DNA from: JAPLJU01 sp964547985 | GTDB taxonomy: Bacteria > Desulfobacterota > Syntrophia > Syntrophales > UBA2192 | Direction of reading: 5' to 3' | DNA length: 64,000 bases | NCBI GenBank assembly: GCA_964547985.1 | Contig: CAZJPV010000002.1 | Coordinates: 1 to 64,000, forward strand | Shown: in pieces, positions 26,154 through 35,084 of the stretch | Layout of the letters: each line of letters opens with the position of its first letter | Position numbering within the stretch: position 1 is the stretch's first letter | Translations under genes and position numbers: made by a program | Notes under the pieces: generated by a model | What the model was told of the DNA's origin: nothing | Databases searched by the model: none | What the model saw: only the letters and a program-made list of their open reading frames with translations

Positions 26154-27563
26154 TTAAAGGCCTAGCTCCCTCTTGACCTTTTCAAGCGGAAAGACGAACT
26201 TTTCGGCATTCTTGAGGCCCCTTCTGATCACCTTCTCGTTCTGGTTTTCGAATTCTTTCAGAAGTTCAAGAATCTTATTCCTCCCTTCGGGCGTCTTCAC
26301 GGCCTCCCGGGGCGTCACGTTTCCGATATCAGGTATTTTTTCATTGACCCAATTTTCGTATTTACGGGTCGACCCTTCCTTTTTCGGCTCTTCCCCGCCG
26401 GCCTCGCGGTCCCCTTCCGCGGCCTCCGGCGACGCTTCCGGGCTGTACGCAATAGCCGGATCAAGTTTTCGGCACACCATCATACGGTACTTCAACACAG
26501 GACCGAATCTCTGCCCGAAAAGAACCCTCATTTTTTTGGCCTGCTCCAGAGACTCGCATTCGGCCACAAGCGTTTCCAGATCGCTGATGAGCATCCGGCG
26601 GACAACGCTGCCGAGGAGGACATTGAAATCCCTCCCGTCGAAGGAGACATACCGGGTTTTTGCCCTTCCGGGCTCCCCCATTCGTTGAACCGCTTCGTCC
26701 GTCAGAAGGTGGGATTGCTGCAGATCCCGGGGAAAAATAACCGGATCCTTGATTCGCCAGTGGACCGTCGTAATAAACTGCGGGCTGACCTTCGTCTGAA
26801 ACGGAAAGGGGGGTCTTTGCAGATGCAGCGAGGCATTCTCAATGAGCGCGAGGATCTCGGCAGAAGCCTTACGCAGGTAATGCTCGAGGCTGGTGTAATC
26901 CTCTTTCTGTTCCTGAAAAAATTCCCCGATGTTTCCCTCGATGAAGTGCCGGAGTTTGAGCGGAATCGTCGTGAGGGGCATCCCGCTGAAAAAGTAAAGA
27001 TCCCTCACCTTTAGAATCCCGGTATAGACGAGATCCCACTTATAGAGATTCTTCGACGCATCACCATCCCAGATGTAATAGACACCGCCGTCGAAGATAT
27101 CCTTGATTTCGACCCCTTTTCCCAGATCGACGTTCTGAATCTCATAGATGCTCAAACAGTGATCGACATAACTCTGGAGGATTTCTTTTTCGAGGAGAGA
27201 GAGTTGGCTTTTTTTTCGCATCAGGTAGAGTTCGGGGAAAGTCCTGCTGAACTCATCTGTAATGTAGTAGTAGGAATACCAGGCGACAAACTTGGTCAGG
27301 TCCTGCTCACTCTGAAAATATTCGAATATGTCGTCATCATCTTCGCAATAGATGCCACGCCCTTCAAAATATTCATACAGGGCGATTTCGTGCTCCTCAT
27401 AAAATCGGTCTGAGTTGGCATATCTCGATACCCGGAAATTGAGATCCGCGATGACCCTTCCGAAACGGGCCACGTCAAAATCAATGACCCTCGTCGCTTC
27501 CATCGGAGAGGTAGGACCCCTCTCCTCTCCAGACAAGGGATCGTCGCGATCAATTCTATCCAT
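26154..27563 (-). CDS. Unknown 469-aa protein with MbcA/ParS-like C-terminal segment
   Basis: I do not recognise a full-length family. Residues 30-130 are acidic and aromatic-rich (EYFEGRGIYCEDDDDIFEYF), 130-390 are mixed alpha/beta without catalytic motifs that I know, and about 390-410 is a low-complexity linker (ASPEAAEGDREAGGEEPKKE). The C-terminal segment, NWVNEKIPDIGNVTPREAVK and the following TPEGRNKILELLKEFE, resembles the toxin-binding end of Xre/MbcA/ParS (DUF2384) antitoxins and similar tails in SEC-C-type proteins. The start ATG has AGGAGG six nt upstream, so translation is credible. It heads an operon with the MORN_2 protein. No signal peptide or TM segment was seen. Confidence 0.8.
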   Translation of the reverse strand: MDRIDRDDPLSGEERGPTSPMEATRVIDFDVARFGRVIADLNFRVSRYANSDRFYEEHEIALYEYFEGRGIYCEDDDDIFEYFQSEQDLTKFVAWYSYYYITDEFSRTFPELYLMRKKSQLSLLEKEILQSYVDHCLSIYEIQNVDLGKGVEIKDIFDGGVYYIWDGDASKNLYKWDLVYTGILKVRDLYFFSGMPLTTIPLKLRHFIEGNIGEFFQEQKEDYTSLEHYLRKASAEILALIENASLHLQRPPFPFQTKVSPQFITTVHWRIKDPVIFPRDLQQSHLLTDEAVQRMGEPGRAKTRYVSFDGRDFNVLLGSVVRRMLISDLETLVAECESLEQAKKMRVLFGQRFGPVLKYRMMVCRKLDPAIAYSPEASPEAAEGDREAGGEEPKKEGSTRKYENWVNEKIPDIGNVTPREAVKTPEGRNKILELLKEFENQNEKVIRRGLKNAEKFVFPLEKVKRELGL

Positions 27564-27891
27564 GAAAGGCCTCCTGCGTTCAAATAATCGGCTCGGGGGT
27601 CCATGGCCTCGACCACCGGACCCTCACAAGCCCTGAAAATCACCTCCCCATCTCTGGGAATGAATGAAACCGCCAGGAGAAGGTTTTTCATTGCCGAGCC
27701 TTCAGCCTTGTCCCGGAGGTTTCTCTCCTGTACATTTTCGGAAATCCCGGTTTCCGAGACTGCGGTCTCAACGTATATAACTAGCTTATATTTATGGTAT
27801 TTCCTGTTTTGCGTAATATTAGACTAGCGCATTTCTTGTCCGCTGTCGAGTTAAAAAGGCGTGTAAGTCCGGAGGAAAATCCTGTCGGGGC
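27564..27891 (-). other. Intergenic leader with two adjacent hairpins
   Basis: This stretch upstream of the 469-aa gene holds two abutting inverted repeats: CGGAAA (27739-27744)/TTTCCG (27751-27756) and GAGAC (27756-27760)/GTCTC (27765-27769), next to AT-rich sequence (27770-27830) that probably contains the promoter. A 42-codon open stretch beginning with ATG at 27691 on the minus strand, with AAGG upstream, runs into the main gene in another frame and has no recognisable product. I see no RNA gene of a known family here. Confidence 0.4.
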
Positions 27892-28461
27892 TTACTCTTT
27901 TTTTATCGCCTCATAAAGAAGAAGGGGCGGGACACAGAGGATGGCCAGCCGGGTGTGAAGGATGGGGAAAATTTCCTTCAGCGGGATTCTCAGAAACTTC
28001 GGGGGCTGGTAAAAGGTCTGGTAAGCAAGAAATTTGCCTCCTTCCTTCAACACGGAATAGGTCTTTTGAAGAAGATCCTTTCTCATTTCCAAAGGGAGAT
28101 ACGAAAAGGGGATGCCCGAAAGAACATAGTCGGCCTGTAGGGCATTGCAGCCGCTCAGGATGTCGAGCACATTTCCGGCACATTGGTTGAAAACCGTCAG
28201 CCGGCCGTCACTGATCTTATTCATCAGCACGCGGCAGAATTCCCGATTTCTCTCTATGGCAATAAGCCTGGATGCGGGGGTCATGAGATTCAGGATCACC
28301 TCCGTAAATGCACCTGTCCCGGGGCCATACTCAATGACCAGCCGGTCTTTGCTTAAGTCCATTTTTTCGCATATTCTTTCGACAGCAAAGCGGGATGTGG
28401 GTGTGACCGATGCGACGTACTTGTCGCGAAACAGGTTTTTGACATACAATAAGGTGTTCAT
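27892..28461 (-). CDS. SAM-dependent methyltransferase, phospholipid N-methyltransferase/KsgA-like
   Basis: A 189-aa Rossmann methyltransferase. TPTSRFAVERICEKMDLSKD leads into motif I, VIEYGPGTGAFTEVIL near 43-58, then the acidic IAIERNREF near 68 and a YVLSGIPFSYLP post-motif. The SVxPTSRF opening and the EYGPGTG motif resemble PmtA-type phosphatidylethanolamine N-methyltransferases and the KsgA superfamily; which substrate is used is unclear. I choose ATG at 28461 because GAGAGG lies 8 nt before it; a GTG at 28482 lacks a site. It stands alone between unrelated genes. Confidence 0.8.
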   Translation of the reverse strand: MNTLLYVKNLFRDKYVASVTPTSRFAVERICEKMDLSKDRLVIEYGPGTGAFTEVILNLMTPASRLIAIERNREFCRVLMNKISDGRLTVFNQCAGNVLDILSGCNALQADYVLSGIPFSYLPLEMRKDLLQKTYSVLKEGGKFLAYQTFYQPPKFLRIPLKEIFPILHTRLAILCVPPLLLYEAIKKE

Positions 28462-28630
28462 CTCGAATGCCTCTCGTAGCACGCTTCCTGCCGGAATGCG
28501 TATGACCCAGTGGCCTCAGCAGAAAAGATTTTATGAATGATGGTTGACAAAGCAGACCCTCATTCGTCCACGACGCCCACAGTCTGTCTGCTGCTGCGGG
28601 TCCGTCGTCGCCGGCATGGTCTTCTAGAAA

Positions 28631-29038
28631 TCAGGGAGTTTTCCTGTATTTCAGGACGAGGCCCGATGGTGCGGTGAGCTGCAGTTCACTCTTCGATACA
28701 ACAAAACCCCAGGTGATGGATCCACCCTGTTCCAACTGTGTTGTGATGTGCTTCTCATCATCGACCCGGTACGTTCCGGGATAGACGGCATGCTCGATGG
28801 GGCTGTAAAATTTAACGGTGCCGTCCCGGAGGAACTCGATCATATCCCCGCTTTCACCGCGCTTCCACTTGCCGGAGATGGTCTCCTTTACACTATCCTC
28901 AAGTGATACTTTGAGCTCAGCCTCCGTTTTTACCTCGGGTATTTTATGACTCTCCTTGAGGGCACAGGCATTCAGGGCAAATAGACAGAGCGCAAGAACG
29001 GTCGACAAAACGTACCTTCTGTTTTTTTTGAAATGCAT
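28631..29038 (-). CDS. Small predicted lipoprotein
   Basis: A 135-aa secreted protein. A positively charged start and hydrophobic stretch (10-22) end in the lipobox LNAC with Cys25 as the lipidation site. The mature part has GKWKRGESGDMIEFLRDGTV near 60, then a YPGTYRVDDEKHITTQLEQG segment. This is the pattern of small beta-rich lipoproteins with a GxW...D.xxF..DGtv repeat (similar to DUF5640-like domains). No enzyme motif is present and no partner gene is obvious. The function is unknown. Confidence 0.75.
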   Translation of the reverse strand: MHFKKNRRYVLSTVLALCLFALNACALKESHKIPEVKTEAELKVSLEDSVKETISGKWKRGESGDMIEFLRDGTVKFYSPIEHAVYPGTYRVDDEKHITTQLEQGGSITWGFVVSKSELQLTAPSGLVLKYRKTP

Positions 29039-29104
29039 AAGACCCCCTTCTGGTGGACCGGGTCCCGGGTCAGGAGACTTTATGGGTCGCTGGCTCTAAA
29101 TCGA

Positions 29105-30448
29105 TCAGGATCCCGTTAAAAGGTTTTCGGGTGCGGCCCTCTCCTGCCGGGCGTTCGTCTCATACCTTTTTGTATACCACACCATCAGATGTTCCAGATA
29201 CTTCGATTTTAACTGGCGGCCCGCCAGGGCCTGTTTCACAGGCGGCAGCCGGAGGATGACGCTTAATATCGCCGCCATAGCCCGGTGGCTGAGCAGGGCC
29301 TGATTTTCAAAAATGAAATTCTGTAGTTTGCCCCTTTCGATCGCCATCAGCACGAGCCTGTGGGCGGAATTGACGGGTGTAATGACACGCTCGGGCCGGG
29401 TCTTCAGGGAGATATTGTTCGTCCTGCAGACCGCCGCGCAGAGGCCGCAGCCAAGGCAGATTTCCTCATTCAGGCGGGCAATTTTTCTCTTCGGCTTCCG
29501 CGGGTCATTGGCCGAGACGAGGGTCATGGCCTCAACGGGGCAGGCCGCCACACATCGGCCGCAGCCCGTGCAATCCCCGTCGTTGAGCTCGGGAACGAAG
29601 TTTGTCGTGTGAACGGGTCTCGAAAAGCCGAATCGCCGCGCGGCGATCAGGGCTTCACAGCAACACCCGCAGCAATTGCAGATGAAGTTGACGCCCTCAC
29701 GGACATTTTCACCGAATTGGACAAGATGGTTCTCATGCGCCTTCTCGAGGAGCCCGAGACATTCCGAAACGGCCACCGGGCGCGCGATGCCGTGCTTGAT
29801 GAGGGAGGCCGCGGCATGGTTGAACGTCATGCAGATTTCCATGGGCGCTTTGCAGGCGCGGCCCAGATGGCTCATTTTGTGGCGACAGTAACAGATCCCG
29901 ATTCCAATGTGGGAGGCCGTTTTGATGACGTGACTCGCCCTCTCGAAATCGAGGACCTGGAGGGCGCTATCGTTCGAGAGAATGGGTTCATGGATGAAGA
30001 TTCGCCCCAACTGGGTTTCGCCGCTGCTAAAGAGCGCCTTGATGAAGTCCTCCTCCACGTTGAGGTACTGATAGAAAAGTTCGCTCAGCACCTTCTGGTC
30101 GAGATCGCCACGAAGCCACATCAGGGAAAATTCAAAAAAACCCGCCATGGGGGGTGGGAGGACGTAAACCTGTCTGCCGTTTTCCTCGATATCCAGAAGG
30201 ATCCCTCGTACGGCCAGGCCCTGAAGGATATCTTCTGCCTTTCTTCCGGATATCCGCCACAGCTTCGCGGCCCTCTCGGCAGTGAAGGGCTTGATTGGAA
30301 GAAGAGAGACGAGCTTTGCCTCTTCCTCGCTGAACAGCATCCTCAGGATACCGTGGAGCAAATCCGACGGCGGGGCTCCCTGGGGGAACCTGTTCAGACG
30401 TTCGACCAGTTCATGATATCCCGATTTCAGGGTGTGGTGATGGGCCAT
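29105..30448 (-). CDS. Cysteine-rich 4Fe-4S ferredoxin-type protein
   Basis: A 447-aa iron-sulfur protein of unknown pathway. About residues 1-130 form a winged-helix-like helical region (FTAERAAKLWRISGRKAEDI). The middle has unusual cysteine clusters, GICYCRHKMSHLGRACKAPM near 185 and FICNCCGCCCEAL near 258. Two bacterial ferredoxin motifs follow: CTGCGRCVAACPVEAM near 294 and CLGCGLCAAVCRTNNI near 332. Similar proteins are common in Deltaproteobacteria and are usually annotated only as 4Fe-4S binding protein. The CNCCGCCC element suggests an additional metal or Fe-S site. It diverges from hrpA. Confidence 0.88.
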   Translation of the reverse strand: MAHHHTLKSGYHELVERLNRFPQGAPPSDLLHGILRMLFSEEEAKLVSLLPIKPFTAERAAKLWRISGRKAEDILQGLAVRGILLDIEENGRQVYVLPPPMAGFFEFSLMWLRGDLDQKVLSELFYQYLNVEEDFIKALFSSGETQLGRIFIHEPILSNDSALQVLDFERASHVIKTASHIGIGICYCRHKMSHLGRACKAPMEICMTFNHAAASLIKHGIARPVAVSECLGLLEKAHENHLVQFGENVREGVNFICNCCGCCCEALIAARRFGFSRPVHTTNFVPELNDGDCTGCGRCVAACPVEAMTLVSANDPRKPKRKIARLNEEICLGCGLCAAVCRTNNISLKTRPERVITPVNSAHRLVLMAIERGKLQNFIFENQALLSHRAMAAILSVILRLPPVKQALAGRQLKSKYLEHLMVWYTKRYETNARQERAAPENLLTGS

Positions 30449-30573
30449 AGTAACACTCCGTGGAAATCTGTTTTTTTATATTACCAGCATCAGGGACCGT
30501 CGTAAAGCCCCATCTGAAGGGCTTCTTCATCGCCGAAACGGTTGCCCCGGGCGGAATGAAGGACCGTCATCCC

Positions 30574-30602
30574 TTGACACTTTTTCGTAATTTTCCTATA
30601 TT
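30574..30602 (+). promoter_or_regulatory. Sigma-70 promoter of hrpA
   Basis: TTGACA (30574-30579) and TATATT (30597-30602) are 17 nt apart, about 34 nt before the hrpA start, a near-consensus promoter. Confidence 0.75.
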
Positions 30603-30635
30603 CCCGAAACCCCCCGGAACGAAAAAGGCTTTCAC

Positions 30636-33600
30636 TTGTCGCGGATTGAAAACAGGCTCAAGAAAATCAGGAATCATCTCCATCGGGCGATGAGATCGGA
30701 CCGCCCCGTCATTATACGGGAATTGAGGTATTTCGAGGGGCGCTCACGGCAGTCCCCGGGTTGGGAAGAGGCCCTCGAAAGAATTGAAAAACGCCTCGAG
30801 AACTCGATTCATCGCACGGAGAAAAGGAGAAAGGATTGCCCGCGAATCTCCTGCCCGCCCTCACTTCCCATCACCGCGCACAAAGACGAAATTGTGGCGG
30901 CTATCCGATCCCACCGGGTCATCATTGTCACCGGCGAGACGGGTTCCGGCAAGACCACTCAGCTGCCCAAGCTTTGCCTGGAGGCGGGAAGGGGCACTTT
31001 CGGTTACATCGGCTGCACCCAACCCAGGCGGATCGCCGCCGTGACCGTGGCACAGCGGATCAGCGAAGAAATGGGCGATACCGTAGGCAACACGGCGGGC
31101 TATAAGATCCGCTTCGAAGAAAAACTGAACCGCCATTCATACATAAAAATCATGACCGATGGCATCCTCCTCATGGAAATTCAGGCGGATCCCTTTCTCA
31201 ACGGTTACGATACTCTCATTGTGGACGAGGCCCATGAAAGGAGCCTTAATATTGACTTTATCCTGGGAATGCTCAAAATGCTCCTGGCCCGGAGAAGGGA
31301 CCTCAAGGTCATCATCACCTCGGCCACGATCGACATTGAAAAGTTCTCCAGGACCTTTGATCATGCCCCCATCGTAGAGGTCTCGGGCCGCCTCTACCCC
31401 GTGGAGGTTCGTTACGTCCCGCTTGATCCGGACAGTGAAGAAGCCGGGGAGATGGGTTACGTGGAGGCCGCTATTTCAGCCGTCGATGACCTGGAGAGAA
31501 AGCACGAAGCAGGGGATATCCTGGTCTTCATGCCCACGGAGCGAGACATCCGCGAAACCTGCGATCTTATCGAGGGGCGCAATTATCGCGACGCGACGAT
31601 CTACCCCCTTTATGCCCGTCTCTCGTCAGCGGAACAGCGCCGGGTGTTCCGTCCCGTTCACGGGCGAAAGATCATCGTCGCAACGAATGTGGCCGAAACC
31701 TCCATCACGATTCCCGGCATCCGCTACGTCATCGATACGGGGCTGGCGCGCATAGCCCGCTATAACCGGCGAACGAGGGCCTCCGGGCTTCCCATTGAGC
31801 CGATCTCCCAAAGCAGTGCCGACCAGCGGAAGGGCCGCTGCGGACGGGTCCAGAACGGGATCTGCATCCGGCTCTACTCCCAGGAGGATTACGAAGAGAG
31901 GCCTTTTTTTACACCGCCCGAGATCCTGCGATCCAACCTTGCCGAGGTCGTGCTCAGGATGCTCGCCCTCAAGATCGGGGATATTTCGACTTTCCCCTTC
32001 ATCGACCCCCCCGGCCCGCGAAACATCAAAGCGGGCTTTGACGTGCTTGAAGAGCTGGGGGCGATCGAGCGGAAAAAAGAAGATGAGGGGTCCGGCTCAT
32101 CCCGTCATATTTTGACATCGAGAGGTTGGGTGATGGCCCGGATGCCGCTCGATCCCAGGGTTTCCCGCATGATCATTGAAGCGGAAAAAGAGGGCTGTGT
32201 GGACAATGTGGCCGTCATCGCCGCATCGCTCAGTTCCCAGGATCCCCGGGAGAGGCCTTATGAACAGGAAAAGGAGGCCGAGAGGGTTCACGGCACCTTT
32301 GTCCACCCGGCCTCGGACTTCATCACCCTTGAGAGCATCTGGAATCGGTATCATGAGGCCCTCGCGGCTTTGAAGACGCAGGGCCAGATGAGAAAGTTCT
32401 GCAGGCAGCATTTTCTGTCCTATAAGAGAATGCGGGAGTGGCAGGACATCCATGATCAGATTCGCGAGATCATCGCGGAGGAAGGAATCCCCGTTAAAAA
32501 AGATAGGGTGAGAAAAAAAGAAGCAGAGGATCCCTCGGTCCTGTATGGGAGGATTCATCGCTCGATCCTGAGCGGATACCTGTCCAACATCGCCATGAAG
32601 AAGGAAAAGAACCTTTACGCGACCGGCGGCGGAAAGCAGGCGATGATCTTTCCCGGCTCGGGCCTGTTCAACCGTGGCGGGAACTGGATCGTTGCGGCGG
32701 AGTTTGTGGAAACAACGAGACTTTTTGCCAGAACGGCAGCCAATATCGAAAATGCCTGGCTGGAACTCCTGGGAGGGCCGCTCTGCCGATATTCCTATTC
32801 GAATCCGCACTGGGACCGCAGGCGCGGCGAAGTTGTGGCTCTCGAACAGGTGACACTCCATGGTCTGCCCATCGTATCCGGTCGCGCCGCCTCCTACGGG
32901 AAAATCCACCTGGCCGACGCATCGAGAATCTTCATCCAAAATGCCCTGGTGGAGGGCGACCTGGACAGGCCTTTCCCCTTTTTGATTCACAACCAGCGCG
33001 TGATCGGGGAGGTTCTTGCCATGGAGAACAAACTCAGGCGGCGGAACCTCCTGGCCGACCAGGACGCCCTGGTGAGATTTTACGAGGGGCGGATCGGGGA
33101 TATCTGTGATGTACGGTCCCTTCAGAAACGGATACGCGAAAGAGGTTCCGACGGATTTCTCCGCATGACAAAAGAAGACGTCCTGCAGTCGATTCCCGAC
33201 GAAGAGGAGCTCTCCCTCTACCCCGATTCCTGGTCCTACGGAAAAAAGCCCATCCCCCTGACGTACCGGTTCGACCCCGGGACATCCGATGACGGTGTGA
33301 CCTTAAAAGTCCCCGTGAATCTGCTCCCGGCCCTTCCGGCAGAGGCGATTGACTGGGGTGTGCCGGGTCTTCTCAAAGAAAGAATTTCAGCCCTGCTCAA
33401 GGGTCTCCCGAAGACGCACCGGGTCAGGCTTTCGCCCATCGGTCATGCCATTGAAAGGATTCTGGATAAGATCGAGTGGGGCAGTGGCTCTCTCGCGCAG
33501 GCCCTTTCCGAAACCCTCAGAGAAGAATTCGACGTGGATGTCCCGCCTGCCTCATGGTCTTCCATCCCCATCCCGGATTATCTGAAGATGAGACTGGATG

Positions 33601-34601
33601 TCCTTGACTCGAATAAGAGGATCGTGGCCTCGGGGCGCGACATCGGCGTTCTGAAAGAGCAGACTGCTCATGGTGAGGAAACGGCGGCGATCGTTGACAC
33701 CAGGAGGAAATGGGAAAGAAACCACATCACGACCTGGGATTTCGATGAGCTTCCGTCCCAAATCGAGATGGAGGATGACGGGGGGCTCTCGGCCATACTT
33801 TACCCCGCCCTGGTCAAAGGTCAAGAAGGGGCTGGCCTTAGGCTGTTCAAAGACAAAAAAGAAGCCGAAGATGCCCACGTCGAGGGGGTGATCGCACTCT
33901 TCGAGGAGCATTTCAAAAAGGAGCTCCGGTACCTCAAAAAGCATCTATCTCTTCCCGGCGAGATGAAAAAATGGGCCGTTTATTTCAGCGGGGAGCGGTT
34001 TTTCGAGGAAGGTCTTTACCGGGAGGTCCTTCGAAGACTTTTCGGCCTCCCCATACGTTCGCAAAAAGCGTTCCGCAAACACGCGGAAGAGACAGCGCCG
34101 GCCATCCTGCCCTCGGCGCAGGCGCTGATCCAGGAGATCAAACCGGTCCTGGAGACCTGTTTCCAGACGCGGCAGGCGCTTCACAGGCTGGAGAACACGG
34201 CCCCTCCCGGTCGGAATCCGAAGGAATTTTTTTCAGACATCAGGACTTGTCTCGACCGCCTGATGCCGGAGCGTTTCTTGGAGGTGCACTCCCGTGAACG
34301 GTGGCCCTGCCTCGTCCGATACATGAAGGCCCTTTCCCTGCGCGCGGAAAAGGGCCTTCTGCATCAGGCGAAGGACAGGGCGAAGATGGAAGAGATCAGG
34401 GCCTTCGATAAACGCCTGGAGGATCTCCGAAAGGGCCTTTCATCCGGCACATCCGCCGAGAAGAGAGAAAAAATCAACGAGTGGGCCTGGATGATCGAGG
34501 AATACAGGGTCTCGCTATTCACCCAGGAGATAAAGACGGCCTACCCCGTATCCCGGAAACGCCTCGCTGCCAGGCTCAAGGAGATCGAAGAGATGACCTA
34601 A
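30636..34601 (+). CDS. hrpA: ATP-dependent RNA helicase HrpA (DEAH box)
   Basis: A 1321-aa DEAH-box helicase, close to the 1300 aa of E. coli HrpA, a ribosome-rescue/RNA-processing helicase. Motif I is GETGSGKTTQLPK near 98, followed by TQPRRIAAVTVAQRISEEMG, DEAHERSLNIDF near 196 and SATID. Motif V, NVAETSITIPGIRYVIDTG, and motif VI, QRKGRCGRVQNG, follow, then HA2/OB domains and the HrpA-specific C-terminal half. The start is TTG at 30636 with AAAAAGG upstream; an ATG 18 codons later is an alternative. The last 4 nt overlap the convergent PNPOx-like gene. Confidence 0.95.
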   Translation: MSRIENRLKKIRNHLHRAMRSDRPVIIRELRYFEGRSRQSPGWEEALERIEKRLENSIHRTEKRRKDCPRISCPPSLPITAHKDEIVAAIRSHRVIIVTGETGSGKTTQLPKLCLEAGRGTFGYIGCTQPRRIAAVTVAQRISEEMGDTVGNTAGYKIRFEEKLNRHSYIKIMTDGILLMEIQADPFLNGYDTLIVDEAHERSLNIDFILGMLKMLLARRRDLKVIITSATIDIEKFSRTFDHAPIVEVSGRLYPVEVRYVPLDPDSEEAGEMGYVEAAISAVDDLERKHEAGDILVFMPTERDIRETCDLIEGRNYRDATIYPLYARLSSAEQRRVFRPVHGRKIIVATNVAETSITIPGIRYVIDTGLARIARYNRRTRASGLPIEPISQSSADQRKGRCGRVQNGICIRLYSQEDYEERPFFTPPEILRSNLAEVVLRMLALKIGDISTFPFIDPPGPRNIKAGFDVLEELGAIERKKEDEGSGSSRHILTSRGWVMARMPLDPRVSRMIIEAEKEGCVDNVAVIAASLSSQDPRERPYEQEKEAERVHGTFVHPASDFITLESIWNRYHEALAALKTQGQMRKFCRQHFLSYKRMREWQDIHDQIREIIAEEGIPVKKDRVRKKEAEDPSVLYGRIHRSILSGYLSNIAMKKEKNLYATGGGKQAMIFPGSGLFNRGGNWIVAAEFVETTRLFARTAANIENAWLELLGGPLCRYSYSNPHWDRRRGEVVALEQVTLHGLPIVSGRAASYGKIHLADASRIFIQNALVEGDLDRPFPFLIHNQRVIGEVLAMENKLRRRNLLADQDALVRFYEGRIGDICDVRSLQKRIRERGSDGFLRMTKEDVLQSIPDEEELSLYPDSWSYGKKPIPLTYRFDPGTSDDGVTLKVPVNLLPALPAEAIDWGVPGLLKERISALLKGLPKTHRVRLSPIGHAIERILDKIEWGSGSLAQALSETLREEFDVDVPPASWSSIPIPDYLKMRLDVLDSNKRIVASGRDIGVLKEQTAHGEETAAIVDTRRKWERNHITTWDFDELPSQIEMEDDGGLSAILYPALVKGQEGAGLRLFKDKKEAEDAHVEGVIALFEEHFKKELRYLKKHLSLPGEMKKWAVYFSGERFFEEGLYREVLRRLFGLPIRSQKAFRKHAEETAPAILPSAQALIQEIKPVLETCFQTRQALHRLENTAPPGRNPKEFFSDIRTCLDRLMPERFLEVHSRERWPCLVRYMKALSLRAEKGLLHQAKDRAKMEEIRAFDKRLEDLRKGLSSGTSAEKREKINEWAWMIEEYRVSLFTQEIKTAYPVSRKRLAARLKEIEEMT

Positions 34602-34972
34602 AATTCCACCAAGGGAAGAGCCTTTTCGACCTTGAAGTAAACGATGAACTTCGTCGCCGGCCTGTATTTTTCCTGAATCTTGAACTTCTTGAAGAATTCG
34701 TCGATCTTTTTCCCGTCCGCCTCCTCGCGGGTCTTCTTCAGATAGAGCCTCCTGCCCGCGTTTTCCTTGTCCCGTTCCACGAAGAGATAGGCCACGCTGG
34801 TGTTGCCCTGCAGATTGGCGTGCGTCAGGCGATCGTACATGGCAAAACCGACGGTATCCTCGCCTTCGAAAAAAGGTTTTGAATAGGCGGCCACATCGAC
34901 CTTCCCCTTCGAATCCGCCGTCGCAAGAACCCCGTAACCTGTCGTTTTTTCAAAGTATTCTTTCAGCTTCAT
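34598..34972 (-). CDS. Pyridoxamine 5'-phosphate oxidase-like flavin protein
   Basis: A 124-aa member of the split-barrel, FMN-binding PNPOx-like superfamily. It begins LKEYFEKTTGYGVLATADSK, then VDVAAYSKPFFEGEDTVGFA, RLTHANLQGNTSVAYLFVE, and a C-terminal strand FIVYFKVEKALPLVEF. The small size and TADSKGKVDVA pattern are typical for general stress or heme/flavin-handling members; the substrate is unknown. The ATG at 34972 is chosen because AAAGGAGG ends seven nt before it; an ATG six codons earlier overlaps that site. It is convergent with hrpA. Confidence 0.85.
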   Translation of the reverse strand: MKLKEYFEKTTGYGVLATADSKGKVDVAAYSKPFFEGEDTVGFAMYDRLTHANLQGNTSVAYLFVERDKENAGRRLYLKKTREEADGKKIDEFFKKFKIQEKYRPATKFIVYFKVEKALPLVEF

Positions 34973-35084
34973 GCATGAACCTCCTTTCATTTTTCCCTAA
35001 GATAATAACGGTCCCCCGTCCGTTCAAGGGCGGTGGATGAATTGATCCTGCTTGCGGGGATGGCTGTAAAAAAAAGGGGGGGGG

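Noticed and set aside
29360..30505. 381-codon plus-strand frame opposite the ferredoxin gene
   Set aside because: The Fe-S motifs on the minus strand show the real reading frame.
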